From positions 2,914,001 through 2,978,000 of the forward strand of contig NZ_CP028324.1 in NCBI RefSeq assembly GCF_003028855.1: a stretch of 64,000 bases of DNA, written 5' to 3'. The DNA comes from Pseudoduganella armeniaca. GTDB taxonomy: Bacteria > Pseudomonadota > Gammaproteobacteria > Burkholderiales > Burkholderiaceae_D. A program made the position numbers and the translations under genes. The notes beneath the pieces were generated by a model that saw nothing but the letters and a program-made list of their open reading frames with translations, did not search any database and was not told where the DNA came from. Shown here piece after piece: positions 9,723-18,199 of this stretch (the stretch's first letter is position 1; every line of letters begins with the position of its first letter).

Positions 9723-10187
9723 ATGAGACTGACTTCCTTTACCGATTACACGCTGCGTTCCCTGATCTACCTGGGAATGAACCGCGACCGCCTGGCCACC
9801 ATCCAGGACATCGCCGACCTGCACAAGATCTCGAAGAACCACCTGACCAAGGTGATCCACCAGCTGGGTGCCAGCGGCCTGGTCGAGACCGTGCGGGGCC
9901 GCAATGGCGGCCTGCGCCTGGCGCGCGAGCCGGAAGACATCAATATCGGCGCCGTGGTGCGCCAGAGCGAGCCGGACTTCTTCATCGCCGAGTGCTTCGA
10001 CCAGTCCAGCCACGACTGCATCTTCACCGGCGCCTGCGCGCTGCAGCACAAGCTGGGCGAGGCCATGCGCGCGTTTCTCACCGTGCTGGACGGGGTCACC
10101 CTGGCCGACGTGCTGCCGCGCCCGCGCAGCGCGATGGGCCAGGCGCTGCACGAGCAGCCCGTCGTGCTGCACCGCCTGCTCAAATAG
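9723..10187 (+). CDS. nsrR: NsrR, nitric-oxide-sensing Rrf2-family repressor
   Basis: 154-residue Rrf2-family regulator. The winged helix is at the N-terminus (DYTLRSLIYLG, ISKNHLTKVIHQL, VRGRNGGLRLA). Three cysteines in ECFDQSSHDCIFTGAC, spaced C-x7-C-x5-C, are the Fe-S ligands typical of proteobacterial NsrR. NsrR represses NO-detoxification genes until NO damages its cluster. The next gene, 165 nt downstream on the same strand, is the NO dioxygenase Hmp, and an NsrR-type palindrome lies between them. I chose the internal ATG 9723 because the family starts MRLTxFTDY; the longer frame from 9681 adds unrelated residues. Confidence 0.92.
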   Translation: MRLTSFTDYTLRSLIYLGMNRDRLATIQDIADLHKISKNHLTKVIHQLGASGLVETVRGRNGGLRLAREPEDINIGAVVRQSEPDFFIAECFDQSSHDCIFTGACALQHKLGEAMRAFLTVLDGVTLADVLPRPRSAMGQALHEQPVVLHRLLK

Positions 10188-10302
10188 CCCGTTCTCCCTA
10201 CGCACTGCCGGGGCCGTGTCGGCGATGGTGCCTGACCCCAAAGTTGACACGAGCTCGGCAATAGCACGCCGCCTGGGACATTTTGTCCGTCCATGAGCGC
10301 GC

Positions 10303-10331
10303 TTAAACATGTAAAATGAATGCATGTTTAA
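10303..10331. promoter_or_regulatory. NsrR-type operator upstream of hmp
   Basis: An inverted repeat of 11-bp arms, TTAAACATGTA and TGCATGTTTAA, with a 7-nt centre and one arm mismatch. Read in the 11-1-11 layout of NsrR sites it is AACATGTAAAA-T-GAATGCATGTT, close to the known AANATGCAT...ATGCATNTT pattern. It ends 21 nt before the hmp ATG, fitting repression. Assignment rests on this resemblance and on the adjacent nsrR. Confidence 0.75.
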
Positions 10332-10352
10332 TGAAGGCCACAAGGAGCCCAC

Positions 10353-11534
10353 ATGCTGTCTGCCGAACACCGCGCCATCGTTTCCGCCACCGTTCCCATC
10401 CTGGAGCAGGGCGGTGAGGCGCTGACCACCCATTTCTACCAGCTGCTGTTTGCCGACTTCCCCGAAGTCAAGGCGTACTTCAACCAGGCGCACCAGCACG
10501 ACGGCGGCCAGCCGCGCGCGTTGGCGAACAGCATCCTGATGTACGCGAAGAACATCGACCGCCTGGCGGCGCTGGGCGACCTGGTGTCCGTCATCGTCAA
10601 CAAGCACGTGTCGCTGAACATCCTGCCGGAGCACTATCCGATGGTGGGGGCCAGCCTGCTGAAGGCGATCCGCGAAGTGCTGGGGGCCGAGACCGCCACC
10701 GATGCCGTGCTGGAAGCCTGGGGGGCCGCCTACGGCCAGCTGGCCGAGATCCTGATCGGCGCCGAGCGTGCGGCCTATGAGGGCCAGGCGCACGCGCCGG
10801 GCGGCTGGAACGGCCTGCGCCGCTTCGTGGTGGCCGAAAAACGCGCCGAGAGCGAGGAAATCACCAGCTTCGTGCTGCGCCCGGAGGACGGCGGCGCGGT
10901 GATGGACTTCCAGCCGGGGCAGTACATCGGCCTGCGCGTGCGGGTCGACGGTGTCGAGCAGCGCCGTCAATATTCGCTGTCGGCCGCCGCCAACGGCAAG
11001 TCGTACCAGATCAGCGTCAAGCGCGAACCGGGCGGCAAGGTGTCGAACCACCTGCACGACAGCGTCCAGGTAGGGGACGTGGTCGAACTGCTGCCGCCTT
11101 CGGGCGCCTTCACCATCAGCGACAGCGACAAGCCGATCGTGCTGATCAGCGGCGGCGTCGGCATCACGCCCACGCTGCCGATGCTCAAGCGCGCGCTGGC
11201 CACCGGCCGCGAAGTGCGCTTCATCCATGCGGCGCGCCATGGCGGCGTGCATGCGTTCCGCGACCACGTCGATGCGCTGGCCAAGCAACATCCGCAACTG
11301 CGCCGCCATTACGTATACGCCGAGACCCGCGACGGCCATCCGGCGCCGGACGCCGTCGGCTTCCTGGACCGCGATACGCTGGCGGGCTGGTTGCCGCAGT
11401 CGCGCGACGTGGAAGCCTATTTCCTGGGCCCGACCGGCTTCATGCGGACGGTAAAGCAGTTGTTGCGCGAGCTGGGCATTCCGGAATCGCAGACCTATTT
11501 CGAGTTCTTCGGTCCCGCTGCCAGCCTCAACTGA
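10353..11534 (+). CDS. hmp: Flavohemoprotein, nitric oxide dioxygenase
   Basis: 393 residues, the normal length for Hmp. The N-terminal globin domain (1-about 138) contains the proximal haem His in NKHVSLNI. The FAD domain has RQYSLSAA, and the NAD(P)H domain has GGVGITPTLPM and ends near the typical YFEFFGP. The enzyme converts NO with O2 to nitrate in the cytoplasm, taking electrons from NADH through FAD to haem. A strong AAGGAG precedes the ATG. The nsrR gene and palindrome upstream indicate NO-induced expression. Secure. Confidence 0.97.
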   Translation: MLSAEHRAIVSATVPILEQGGEALTTHFYQLLFADFPEVKAYFNQAHQHDGGQPRALANSILMYAKNIDRLAALGDLVSVIVNKHVSLNILPEHYPMVGASLLKAIREVLGAETATDAVLEAWGAAYGQLAEILIGAERAAYEGQAHAPGGWNGLRRFVVAEKRAESEEITSFVLRPEDGGAVMDFQPGQYIGLRVRVDGVEQRRQYSLSAAANGKSYQISVKREPGGKVSNHLHDSVQVGDVVELLPPSGAFTISDSDKPIVLISGGVGITPTLPMLKRALATGREVRFIHAARHGGVHAFRDHVDALAKQHPQLRRHYVYAETRDGHPAPDAVGFLDRDTLAGWLPQSRDVEAYFLGPTGFMRTVKQLLRELGIPESQTYFEFFGPAASLN

Positions 11535-11691
11535 ACCAGCCCGTCAACCGCCGTACGGCAGCGCACGCCGGCTAAAGCGCAGCGGACGCGGCGGCCACCA
11601 CGGCACCGGTGCAATCCGGTCGGGATCGTGTCGTCCATGCGGCGATCGGCAGCCGAGGAGCTGCCGGAGACCGTTGTGGTATCGCCGGGGC

Positions 11692-11717
11692 GACGAAAAT
11701 GCCGCCCCGCGGGCGGC
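11692..11717 (-). terminator. Rho-independent terminator after the HDOD gene
   Basis: A perfect 7-bp stem (GCCGCCC/GGGCGGC, 11701-11717) with a 3-nt loop lies 20 nt past the HDOD stop. On the reverse strand it is followed by ATTTTCG, a short U tract. A weak terminator by sequence. Confidence 0.5.
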
Positions 11718-11736
11718 TTCAAACCGTCGGGTGATG

Positions 11737-12570
11737 TCAGACCAGCATCGCGCCGTTCATCGCGGCGGCATCCGCCTTGGCCTGCTCGACCATGCGCTGG
11801 GCCATCTCCTCGTCGATAAAGAGATCGACGACGGAATCGGCCTGCGGAATGGCCTCGCGTGGCGTGGCCAGCGGCGATGGCACCGGCGAGAAGTGGTTGG
11901 CCAGCAGCAGGGTGTCCAGCAGCGTTTCCGGCGGCACGCCCAGGAAACCGTCGCGCAGGCCCTCGATGGCGCTGGCCACCGGTTCCGGAATGCCCAGCTT
12001 GTGCATCACCTCGCGCAGGATGATCTCCTCGCTGGCCGGTTGCCAGTTGTCCGGATCGGGGTCCAGCAGGCCGGGGAATTCGTCCGCGCGCGACAGCAGG
12101 TAGAAGCCGCCGACTTCGTGCACGATGCCGGCGAACAGGGCGGTGTCCTGGTTCACTTCCGTCACTTCACGGGCGATCAGGCGGGCCAGGCAAGCCACGT
12201 GGATCGTGTGTTCCCACAGCTGCTCGGCCTTGGCGCGCAGCGCCGGGTCGCTGATCTTGCTGCCGAACTGACGCACGACCATCGCCGCCGCCAGCGCATA
12301 CAGGTTGTGGTAGCCGACGCGGGTGATCGCGGCCCGCACATTGGTGATCGTGCCGCCGCCGCGATTGAACATGGCCGAGTTGGACAGCGCGACGGTGCGC
12401 GCGGCCAGCAGCGGTTCGGCCAGCACCAGGCGGATGGCCTCGTCCATCGGGCAGTCCGGATCGTCCAGTGCCAGCTGGACCCGCAATGCGGCGTTGACGC
12501 TGGTGGGGAACACCAGGTCGCCACGAATCGCCAGCGCGGCGATGTGCCCGAAGGCTTCCAGTTTATTCAT
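11737..12570 (-). CDS. HDOD domain protein
   Basis: 277 residues forming a single HDOD domain: SAMFNRGGGTITNVRAAI near residue 80, then the long helical bundle with HTIHVACLARLIA and ALFAGIVHEVGGFYLL. The catalytic HD pair of true phosphohydrolases is degenerate, as usual in HDOD proteins, which act in signalling and stress control without known enzymatic activity. The gene lies 58 nt downstream of dadA on the same strand but appears to have its own promoter, whose -10 is only 7 nt from the ATG. No ribosome site is visible, so the mRNA may be leaderless. Confidence 0.88.
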   Translation of the reverse strand: MNKLEAFGHIAALAIRGDLVFPTSVNAALRVQLALDDPDCPMDEAIRLVLAEPLLAARTVALSNSAMFNRGGGTITNVRAAITRVGYHNLYALAAAMVVRQFGSKISDPALRAKAEQLWEHTIHVACLARLIAREVTEVNQDTALFAGIVHEVGGFYLLSRADEFPGLLDPDPDNWQPASEEIILREVMHKLGIPEPVASAIEGLRDGFLGVPPETLLDTLLLANHFSPVPSPLATPREAIPQADSVVDLFIDEEMAQRMVEQAKADAAAMNGAMLV

Positions 12571-12577
12571 GCATAAA

Positions 12578-12606
12578 ATTATACGCAGGGCGGCACGGCG
12601 ACACAA
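12578..12606 (-). promoter_or_regulatory. Sigma-70 promoter for the HDOD gene
   Basis: On the reverse strand TTGTGT (12601-12606), 17 nt of spacer and a perfect TATAAT (12578-12583). The HDOD ATG begins 7 nt after the -10 box, so transcription would start at or next to the A of the start codon. Confidence 0.6.
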
Positions 12607-12628
12607 ACGTGCGCCGTGTCCCTGTCGT

Positions 12629-13912
12629 TCAGGCGCCCGCCAACTGCGGCTGGCGCGCCGGGCCGCCCCGGCGGTAGCGTTCCACGGACAGGTCGTCCGC
12701 ATGGATCGCCGGGCGGCGGGCCGACATGATGTCGGCCAGGAGCTGCGCGGAACCGCACGACATCGTCCAGCCCAGGGTGCCGTGACCGGTGTTGACGAAC
12801 AGGTTGCGCAGCGGGGTGCGGCCGACCACCGGCGTGCCATCCGGTGTCATCGGACGCAAACCGGTCCAGAATGTCGCTTCAGCCGTATTGCCGGCGCCGG
12901 GGAACAGGTCGTTGACGACCATCTCCAGCGTTTCGCGGCGGCGCGGATTCAGGCGCTTGTCGTAGCCCGCGATCTCGGCCATGCCGCCCACCCGGATGCG
13001 CTCGTCGAAACGGGTGACGGCGATCTTGTAGGTCTCGTCCAGGATCGTCGACGTCGGTGCCTTGGCCGCATCCACGATGGGCACCGTGATCGAGTAGCCC
13101 TTGAGCGGATAGACGGGAATGTCCACCAGGTTCTTCAGCAGCGGCGTGGAATAGGCGCCCAGCGCGACCACGTACGAGTCGGCCGTGACGATCTCGCTGC
13201 CGCAGCGCACGCCGCCGATCTCGTCGCCTTTGGTGACGAGCCCGGTGATGTCGACGTTGTAGCGGAACTTGACGCCCAGCTCCTTGGCCATGGCCGTCAG
13301 CTTGGTCGTGAACAGCTGGCAGTCGCCGGTCTCGTCGTTCGGCAGGCGCAGGCCGCCGACCAGGCGCTCGGCCGCGATGCCCGGCTCGGCCGACAGCAGT
13401 TCGCGCGCGCCCAGCAGTTCGTACGGCACGCCGGTTTCCTTCAGCACTTCGATATCCTTGGCGGCATCGTCCATCTGCTTCTGGGTGCGGAACAGCTGGG
13501 TCGTGCCTTGCTGGCGGCCTTCATAGCTGATGCCGGTGGCGGCCCGTAGGGTTTTGAAGCAGTCACGGCTGTACTCGGCAAGCCGCACCATGCGCTCCTT
13601 GTTGACGGCATAGCTGTCGGCATTGCAGTTCTTCAGCATCTGCCACATCCACTGCAGCTGGAACAGCGTGCCGTCCGGCGTGATCGACAGCGGCGCGTGG
13701 CGCTGCAGCATCCACTTCATGGCCTTCAGCGGAATGCCGGGCGCCGCCCACGGCGATGCGTAGCCGGGCGAAATCTGGCCGGCGTTGGCGAAGCTGGTCT
13801 CCAGGGCCGGGCCGGGTTGGCGGTCCAGTACCGTCACGTCATGGCCGGAACGGGCCAGGTAATACGCCGTGGTGACGCCGATAACACCGCTCCCCAGAAT
13901 GACTACGCGCAT
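12629..13912 (-). CDS. dadA: D-amino acid dehydrogenase
   Basis: 427-residue FAD-dependent oxidoreductase of the DAO fold. The N-terminal dinucleotide motif is VILGSGVIGVTTAYYLARSG, followed by SFANAGQISPGYASPWAAPG, a DadA hallmark. The C-terminal part has WTGLRPMTPDGTPVVG and NTGHGTLGWTMSCGS. DadA oxidises D-amino acids such as D-alanine to 2-oxo acids, passing electrons to the respiratory chain at the membrane. A divergent Lrp-type regulator sits 103 nt away, the usual arrangement for dad genes. No alanine racemase (dadX) is adjacent. Secure. Confidence 0.95.
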   Translation of the reverse strand: MRVVILGSGVIGVTTAYYLARSGHDVTVLDRQPGPALETSFANAGQISPGYASPWAAPGIPLKAMKWMLQRHAPLSITPDGTLFQLQWMWQMLKNCNADSYAVNKERMVRLAEYSRDCFKTLRAATGISYEGRQQGTTQLFRTQKQMDDAAKDIEVLKETGVPYELLGARELLSAEPGIAAERLVGGLRLPNDETGDCQLFTTKLTAMAKELGVKFRYNVDITGLVTKGDEIGGVRCGSEIVTADSYVVALGAYSTPLLKNLVDIPVYPLKGYSITVPIVDAAKAPTSTILDETYKIAVTRFDERIRVGGMAEIAGYDKRLNPRRRETLEMVVNDLFPGAGNTAEATFWTGLRPMTPDGTPVVGRTPLRNLFVNTGHGTLGWTMSCGSAQLLADIMSARRPAIHADDLSVERYRRGGPARQPQLAGA

Positions 13913-14015
13913 GATTGCCTCGAGTATAAGAATTGTTGTATGCAGATTTTTACTATGATAATGTGGTGTAGGCAGTGTTTGTTACTATAAAAATTCACTA
14001 ATTCAGTAAAAAATC
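13913..14015. promoter_or_regulatory. Divergent dadA/lrp control region
   Basis: A 103-bp region strikingly richer in A+T than its flanks, with several A- and T-tracts (AGATTTTTACT, ATAAAAATT, AGTAAAAAATC). It must carry the promoters of both divergent genes, and the A+T-tract pattern suits Lrp-type binding. I cannot define individual boxes with confidence. Confidence 0.55.
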
Positions 14016-14507
14016 ATGCGCACACAAAAGGAATCCGTTCGTACCCTGGACAAGCTGGACCGCAAGATCCTGCACATCCTGCAGGCGGACGGCCGCATCT
14101 CGATGAAGGACCTGTCGGAGCAGGTGGGGCTGTCGATCACCCCGGCGATCGAACGGGTCAAGCGCATGGAGCGCGACGGCGTCATCACCGGCTACCACGC
14201 CCGCCTGAATCCGGCCGCGGTGGGCGCGACCTTGCTGGTGTTCGTCGAGATCACGCTGAACCAGAAATCGGCCAGCCACTTCGAGCAGTTCCGCCGCGAG
14301 GTGCTGCGCATCCCCGAGGTGCAGGAATGCCACCTGGTGTCGGGCGACTTCGACTACCTGATCAAGGCGCGCATCCACGCAATGGCGGAATACCGCAAGC
14401 TGCTGGGCGACATGCTGCTGAACCTGCCCGGCGCGGCGCAGTCGAAGAGCTATGTGGTGATGGAGGAGATCAAGGAAACGCTGGTGCTGGCGACGGAGCC
14501 GGCCTAG
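14016..14507 (+). CDS. Lrp/AsnC-family transcriptional regulator (likely controls dadA)
   Basis: 163 residues, the same length as E. coli Lrp. The N-terminal helix-turn-helix is LDRKILHILQADGRISMKDL with GLSITPAIERVKRME; the C-terminal RAM ligand-binding domain contains VQECHLVSGDFDYLIKARI. Lrp-family proteins bind amino acids and form octamers. Divergent placement next to dadA suggests it senses an amino acid and controls dadA, as DadR/BkdR-type regulators do. Its last 38 nt overlap the convergent GNAT gene. Confidence 0.9.
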   Translation: MRTQKESVRTLDKLDRKILHILQADGRISMKDLSEQVGLSITPAIERVKRMERDGVITGYHARLNPAAVGATLLVFVEITLNQKSASHFEQFRREVLRIPEVQECHLVSGDFDYLIKARIHAMAEYRKLLGDMLLNLPGAAQSKSYVVMEEIKETLVLATEPA

Positions 14508-14955
14508 CGGCGCTCAGCCGGATCTCGGCGATCATCTCGCCGTCGGCGTCGATGCCGATCTCGGCGAACCCGCAGGCCAGGTACAGGCGCCGCGCCGCCA
14601 GGTTGTCCGGCTTGTAGCAAATCGTGATGCGGCGCGCATCGGGCCGCGCGCGCAGTTCGTCCAGCAGCAATTGCAGCGCACGGCGGCCGATGCCGCGGCC
14701 CTGGCGTTCGTGCGTGACCATGAAGCGGTAGATGCCGTAATGGCCCGGCTCGTCATGCGCCACGCTGTCGTACAGCAGGAACCCGGCCGGCGCGCCGTCG
14801 CAATAGATGGCATGCATGCGCCAGTCGGTATAGAAGTGCGCCTGCGCGATGGACTCGGCGTTGTTGGCGAGCCAGCGGTCCTGTTCGGGCGGCAGGCGCA
14901 TCTCGATCAGGGTTTCGAAATTGTCGATGGTGACGGATTCGAGCGTAACGAGCAC
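14470..14955 (-). CDS. GNAT-family N-acetyltransferase
   Basis: 161 residues. The acetyl-CoA-binding segment is MVTHERQGRGIGRRALQ (RxxGxG), followed by ITICYKPDNLAARRLYLACGF, where N-x-x-A-x-x-L-Y is the classic motif B. The order resembles spermidine/polyamine acetyltransferases of the BltD/PaiA type, but the substrate is not certain. It overlaps the end of the lrp gene and lies 26 nt beyond the start side of the EamA gene, with which it shares no operon direction conflict: both are on the reverse strand, GNAT downstream-facing last. Confidence 0.85.
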   Translation of the reverse strand: MLVTLESVTIDNFETLIEMRLPPEQDRWLANNAESIAQAHFYTDWRMHAIYCDGAPAGFLLYDSVAHDEPGHYGIYRFMVTHERQGRGIGRRALQLLLDELRARPDARRITICYKPDNLAARRLYLACGFAEIGIDADGEMIAEIRLSAARPAPSPAPAFP

Positions 14956-14981
14956 AGGCTAACTCCGCAAAAGTAGGCGTA

Positions 14982-15812
14982 TCAAGCAAACCGCATGGCC
15001 GCCGCGCCGCAGGCGATCAGGCCGGCCGCGGCCATGCGGCGCCGGCCGACATTCTCGCGCAACAGCACAGCGGCGATCAGGGTCGCGAACAGGATCGAGG
15101 TTTCGCGCAGCGCGGCCACCAGGGCCACGGGTGCCCTGGTCATGGCCCACAGCGCCAGGCCGTAGGCGGCCACCGTGCCGACGCTGCCCATCAGGCCCGT
15201 GCGCCAGTGGCGCCGTGCGTAGGCCAGCAAGGCGGTCCGGCGCGGCAGCATGGACAACAGCAGCGGCGGCGCCGACAGCACGAACAGCCACAAGGTATAA
15301 CCGGCCGCGCTGCCGGAGCGGCGCACGCCGATGCCGTCGATCAGCGTGTAGGCGGCAATGGCCAGGGCATTGCCTAGCGCGAACAAGGTCGTGCGGCGTC
15401 CGGCGTGGCCGTGCCCCAGGCTCATCGCGAGCACGCCGCCGCAGATCACGCCGGCGGCGCCATACTGCGCCCACGTTAGCGTTTCGTCCAGCAGCGGCGC
15501 GCTGGCGGCCAGGGTGAACAGGGGCGCGGCGCCGCGCATCAGCGGGTAGGCGTGGCTCATGTCGCCATGTGCGTAGGCGGCCGCCAGCAGCCGGTAATAC
15601 AGCAGGTGGCAACCAGCCGAGGCCGCCAGCCAGGGCCAGCTGGCGGGGGCCGGCGGCGTGACGAAGCACAGCAGGGGCAGGGCGACCAACGCGGCGCTGC
15701 TGGCCACCAGCACGGTCCCGAACAGCTTGTCGGGACCGGCCTTGACCACCGCGTTCCAGCTGGCGTGCAGCACGGCGGCGCACAGGACGATGCAGAGCAG
15801 CGTGATGGACAT
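14982..15812 (-). CDS. EamA/DMT-superfamily transporter
   Basis: 276 residues with about ten hydrophobic segments in two repeated halves, as in EamA (DMT) exporters. N-terminal LLCIVLCAAVLHASWNAVVK is the conserved first helix of the family; the second half has APVALVAALRETSILFATL and ends with GLIACGAAAMRFA. EamA proteins export amino acids, sugars or metabolites; the substrate is unknown. I chose ATG 15812; the same frame is open further upstream but that extension has no membrane segment and no family resemblance. Confidence 0.88.
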   Translation of the reverse strand: MSITLLCIVLCAAVLHASWNAVVKAGPDKLFGTVLVASSAALVALPLLCFVTPPAPASWPWLAASAGCHLLYYRLLAAAYAHGDMSHAYPLMRGAAPLFTLAASAPLLDETLTWAQYGAAGVICGGVLAMSLGHGHAGRRTTLFALGNALAIAAYTLIDGIGVRRSGSAAGYTLWLFVLSAPPLLLSMLPRRTALLAYARRHWRTGLMGSVGTVAAYGLALWAMTRAPVALVAALRETSILFATLIAAVLLRENVGRRRMAAAGLIACGAAAMRFA

Positions 15813-15997
15813 GGTGCGAGAAGAAAATCTTGATTCTTGCATGAATTGCAAGCTGCGGCAAGCTGCGCTGGCAGGGTGGCGACACCGCCGCCGGCGAGAA
15901 CCGCGGCGCCACCCCGCACCGCTGCGCAACAGTTCCCGCCGCCACGCGCTTCCACTAGAATGCAGAAACGGCATTCTTTCTTCCACCGGGGGCCATC

Positions 15998-17580
15998 GTG
16001 AACGACGTCACTTCCCATCCGCAACTGACCCCGGCCGCGCCGGTCCTGACGCTGAAGTTGCGCACGCTGGACGAACACCTGTGCTCCGACCAGAGCTTCG
16101 CCTCGGCGCTGGCGCGCGCCGTCGGCGCCGTGGCCGTCGGCGCGGACGGCACCGTCACGCTGGCCCAGTTCGCGGCCGTGACCGATATCGCTGGCGAGGG
16201 CAAGGCCTCGGCTGTGTTCACGGCCCTGGTGCTGAACGCCATCGAGTCCGGCGTCACCGTCGAGTGGGCGTTGAATGCGCTGGCGCGCAGCAGCGGCAGC
16301 GCCGACATGGCCGCGCGCGAGGGCGCTTTCGTGCTGATGCGGCCGCTGCTGGCGCTGCACGGCACCCGGGCTCGGCCGCTGGCGCAGAAGGTGGCCCGCG
16401 CGCTCGGCATTCGCCTGACGCCCGAGCATTACTACACGTTGCCGCCAGAGCAGGAGCGCCGCTTGCTGAACAACCTCGGCACGCAGGCGCGCAAGCTGGT
16501 CAAGGGGCGCGGGCTGGTCGACGCCATCGCCGACTTCGGCCGCAGCACCGGCCAAACCGAGTTGCTGGACCACGCGCGCGGCTTCAATGGCGGCATGATG
16601 GGCCAGGAAGAGCTGCGCGAGGCGGTGCAGCGCGCCGTCGCCACGATCAGCCAGGGCATCGCCACGTACGAGGAAAGCGCCGGCGCCCCCTGCCAGCCGA
16701 GGCCGGCGCGGCCGGGCTGTCCGCCACGGCCGAGCAGCTGCGCCAGCAGGTGCTGCAGCGCCTGGCGCTGATCGACGCCCGCATCGCCTACGAGCGCAGG
16801 GTGCTGTGGCAGGACATCGACGATGCCGTGCATGACGCCGGCAACGCCGTCGAGCTGGCCATCGCGGAGCGCCTCGACAACGAGCAGTGGAAGGACGAGC
16901 AGGTCTGGTCCAGCATCGGCCGCCAGCAGTTCGCGCAGGAGATGGAAACGCGCCTGGAACGGGTCACGCGGCGCAAGCAGGAAGCGCTGGACCTGCTCAA
17001 CAACGACCTCAAGCTGTTCCAGGCCGACATGCGGCTGTCCCAGGTCAACGCCTTCGAGCGGCAGCACAGCGCCGCGCTGGCCCGCCTGATGCCGCGCCTG
17101 CGCATCGGCACCCGGCTCGTCAACACGGTCGACACGGCCGCCAACCTCACCTTGATGGGCAGCGCGGTGGCGGCCGCCGGCACCAGCACGGCGGCCTACC
17201 TGTTCGGCGTGGCCGTCGTGGTGCCGGTGGTCGCCCCGGTGGTGCCGTTCGTCGGCGGCGCCGTGCTGCTGGCCAGCGCGTTCAAGTGGGCCACCGACAG
17301 CAACAAGCGCAAGCGCGACGAGATCCGCGACAAGCGCCGCGCCTTCGAGGAAGAGCTGCGCCGGCGCATGAAGGAGGCGGAGGAATCGTTCGTCGTGCAG
17401 CTGGACCGCATCGGCACCGCCTTCTACGAGTCGGCCAGCCAGTTGCTGACGCCGCTGATGCTGGAAGCGGAGGCGGCCGGCCGCATCCAGGGCATGCGCA
17501 AACGCATCGCGGACAAGGTCATCGCCCAGTCGCGCGCGGCGATCGCCCAGCTGGAGTCGGCACTGGCCCGCCCGGCCTGA
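15998..17580 (+). pseudogene. TerB-like/coiled-coil membrane protein of unknown function, split by one-base deletion
   Basis: Two frames join into one 527-residue protein if a C is restored in the CCCCC run at 16686-16690; the joint reads ESAGAP-LPAEAGAAG. The N-terminal half is helical and looks TerB-like (VAVGADGTVTLAQFAAV, then FTALVLNAIESG). The second half has long charged helices with heptad character (QQVLQRLALIDARIAYERRV, NDLKLFQADMRL), a glycine- and alanine-rich hydrophobic hairpin around ANLTLMGSAVAAAG to VPFVGGAVLLASAF, and a final coiled coil (KRKRDEIRDKRRAFEEELRR). The helix-membrane hairpin-helix layout recalls bacterial dynamin stalks, but there is no GTPase P-loop. I do not recognise the family. 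Neighbours give no functional clue. Confidence 0.6.
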
Positions 17581-17691
17581 GCTGGCCGGCGCCTTCGTGC
17601 GCTGGCGAACATACGCATTCGAAATTGACTAGGTACAATAAAGCCGGTGTCGGCCGCTCCGGTGTCGACCATCGTCCTGACGAATGTATAT

Positions 17692-18153
17692 ATGAAACAG
17701 CTACTTCTCGCCGCCAGCCTGCTGGCCATTTCTTCCGTGTGCGCCGCCCAGGACGTCGGCGTGTCCATCAATATCGGCCAGCCCGGCTTCTACGGCCGTA
17801 TCGACATCGGCAACACGGCGCCGCCGCCGGTCCTGTACCGCGAGCCGATCGTCGTGCAGCGCCCGGCGCGCTATGTCGCCGAGCCGCTGTACCTGCGCGT
17901 GCCGCCCGGCCATGCGAAAAAATGGAGCAAGCATTGCGCCGCCTACCGCGCCTGTGGCCGGCCCGTGTATTTCGTGCGGGACGACTGGTACCTGAACGAG
18001 TATGCGCCGCGCTACCGCGCCGAACATGGCCGCGGCGGCCCGCACCATGGGCCGCGCGAGCACGGCGGCGGCCACGGCAAGGGGCATGGCCGTGACAAGG
18101 ACCATGGCGGCGGTCATGGCCACGGCCATGGCAACGGTCACGGCCGCGACTGA
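17692..18153 (+). CDS. Exported protein with His/Gly-rich C-terminal tail
   Basis: 153 residues. A signal peptide (LLLAASLLAISSVCAAQ) is followed by DVGVSINIGQPGFYGRIDIG and a Pro-rich segment, then a compact part with KHCAAYRACGRPVYFVRDDWY. The last 45 or so residues are almost only His, Gly, Arg, Lys and Asp, with repeated GHG units. Proteins with this front half are common in Burkholderiales and unnamed. The His-rich tail could bind divalent metal; that is inference. Start at ATG 17692 is set by the signal peptide. A type II NADH dehydrogenase follows 46 nt later. Confidence 0.75.
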   Translation: MKQLLLAASLLAISSVCAAQDVGVSINIGQPGFYGRIDIGNTAPPPVLYREPIVVQRPARYVAEPLYLRVPPGHAKKWSKHCAAYRACGRPVYFVRDDWYLNEYAPRYRAEHGRGGPHHGPREHGGGHGKGHGRDKDHGGGHGHGHGNGHGRD

Positions 18154-18199
18154 CTGAGTTAGCGAGCCGGCCGGCCGCCATTCAACGAGGGAGGAACGT

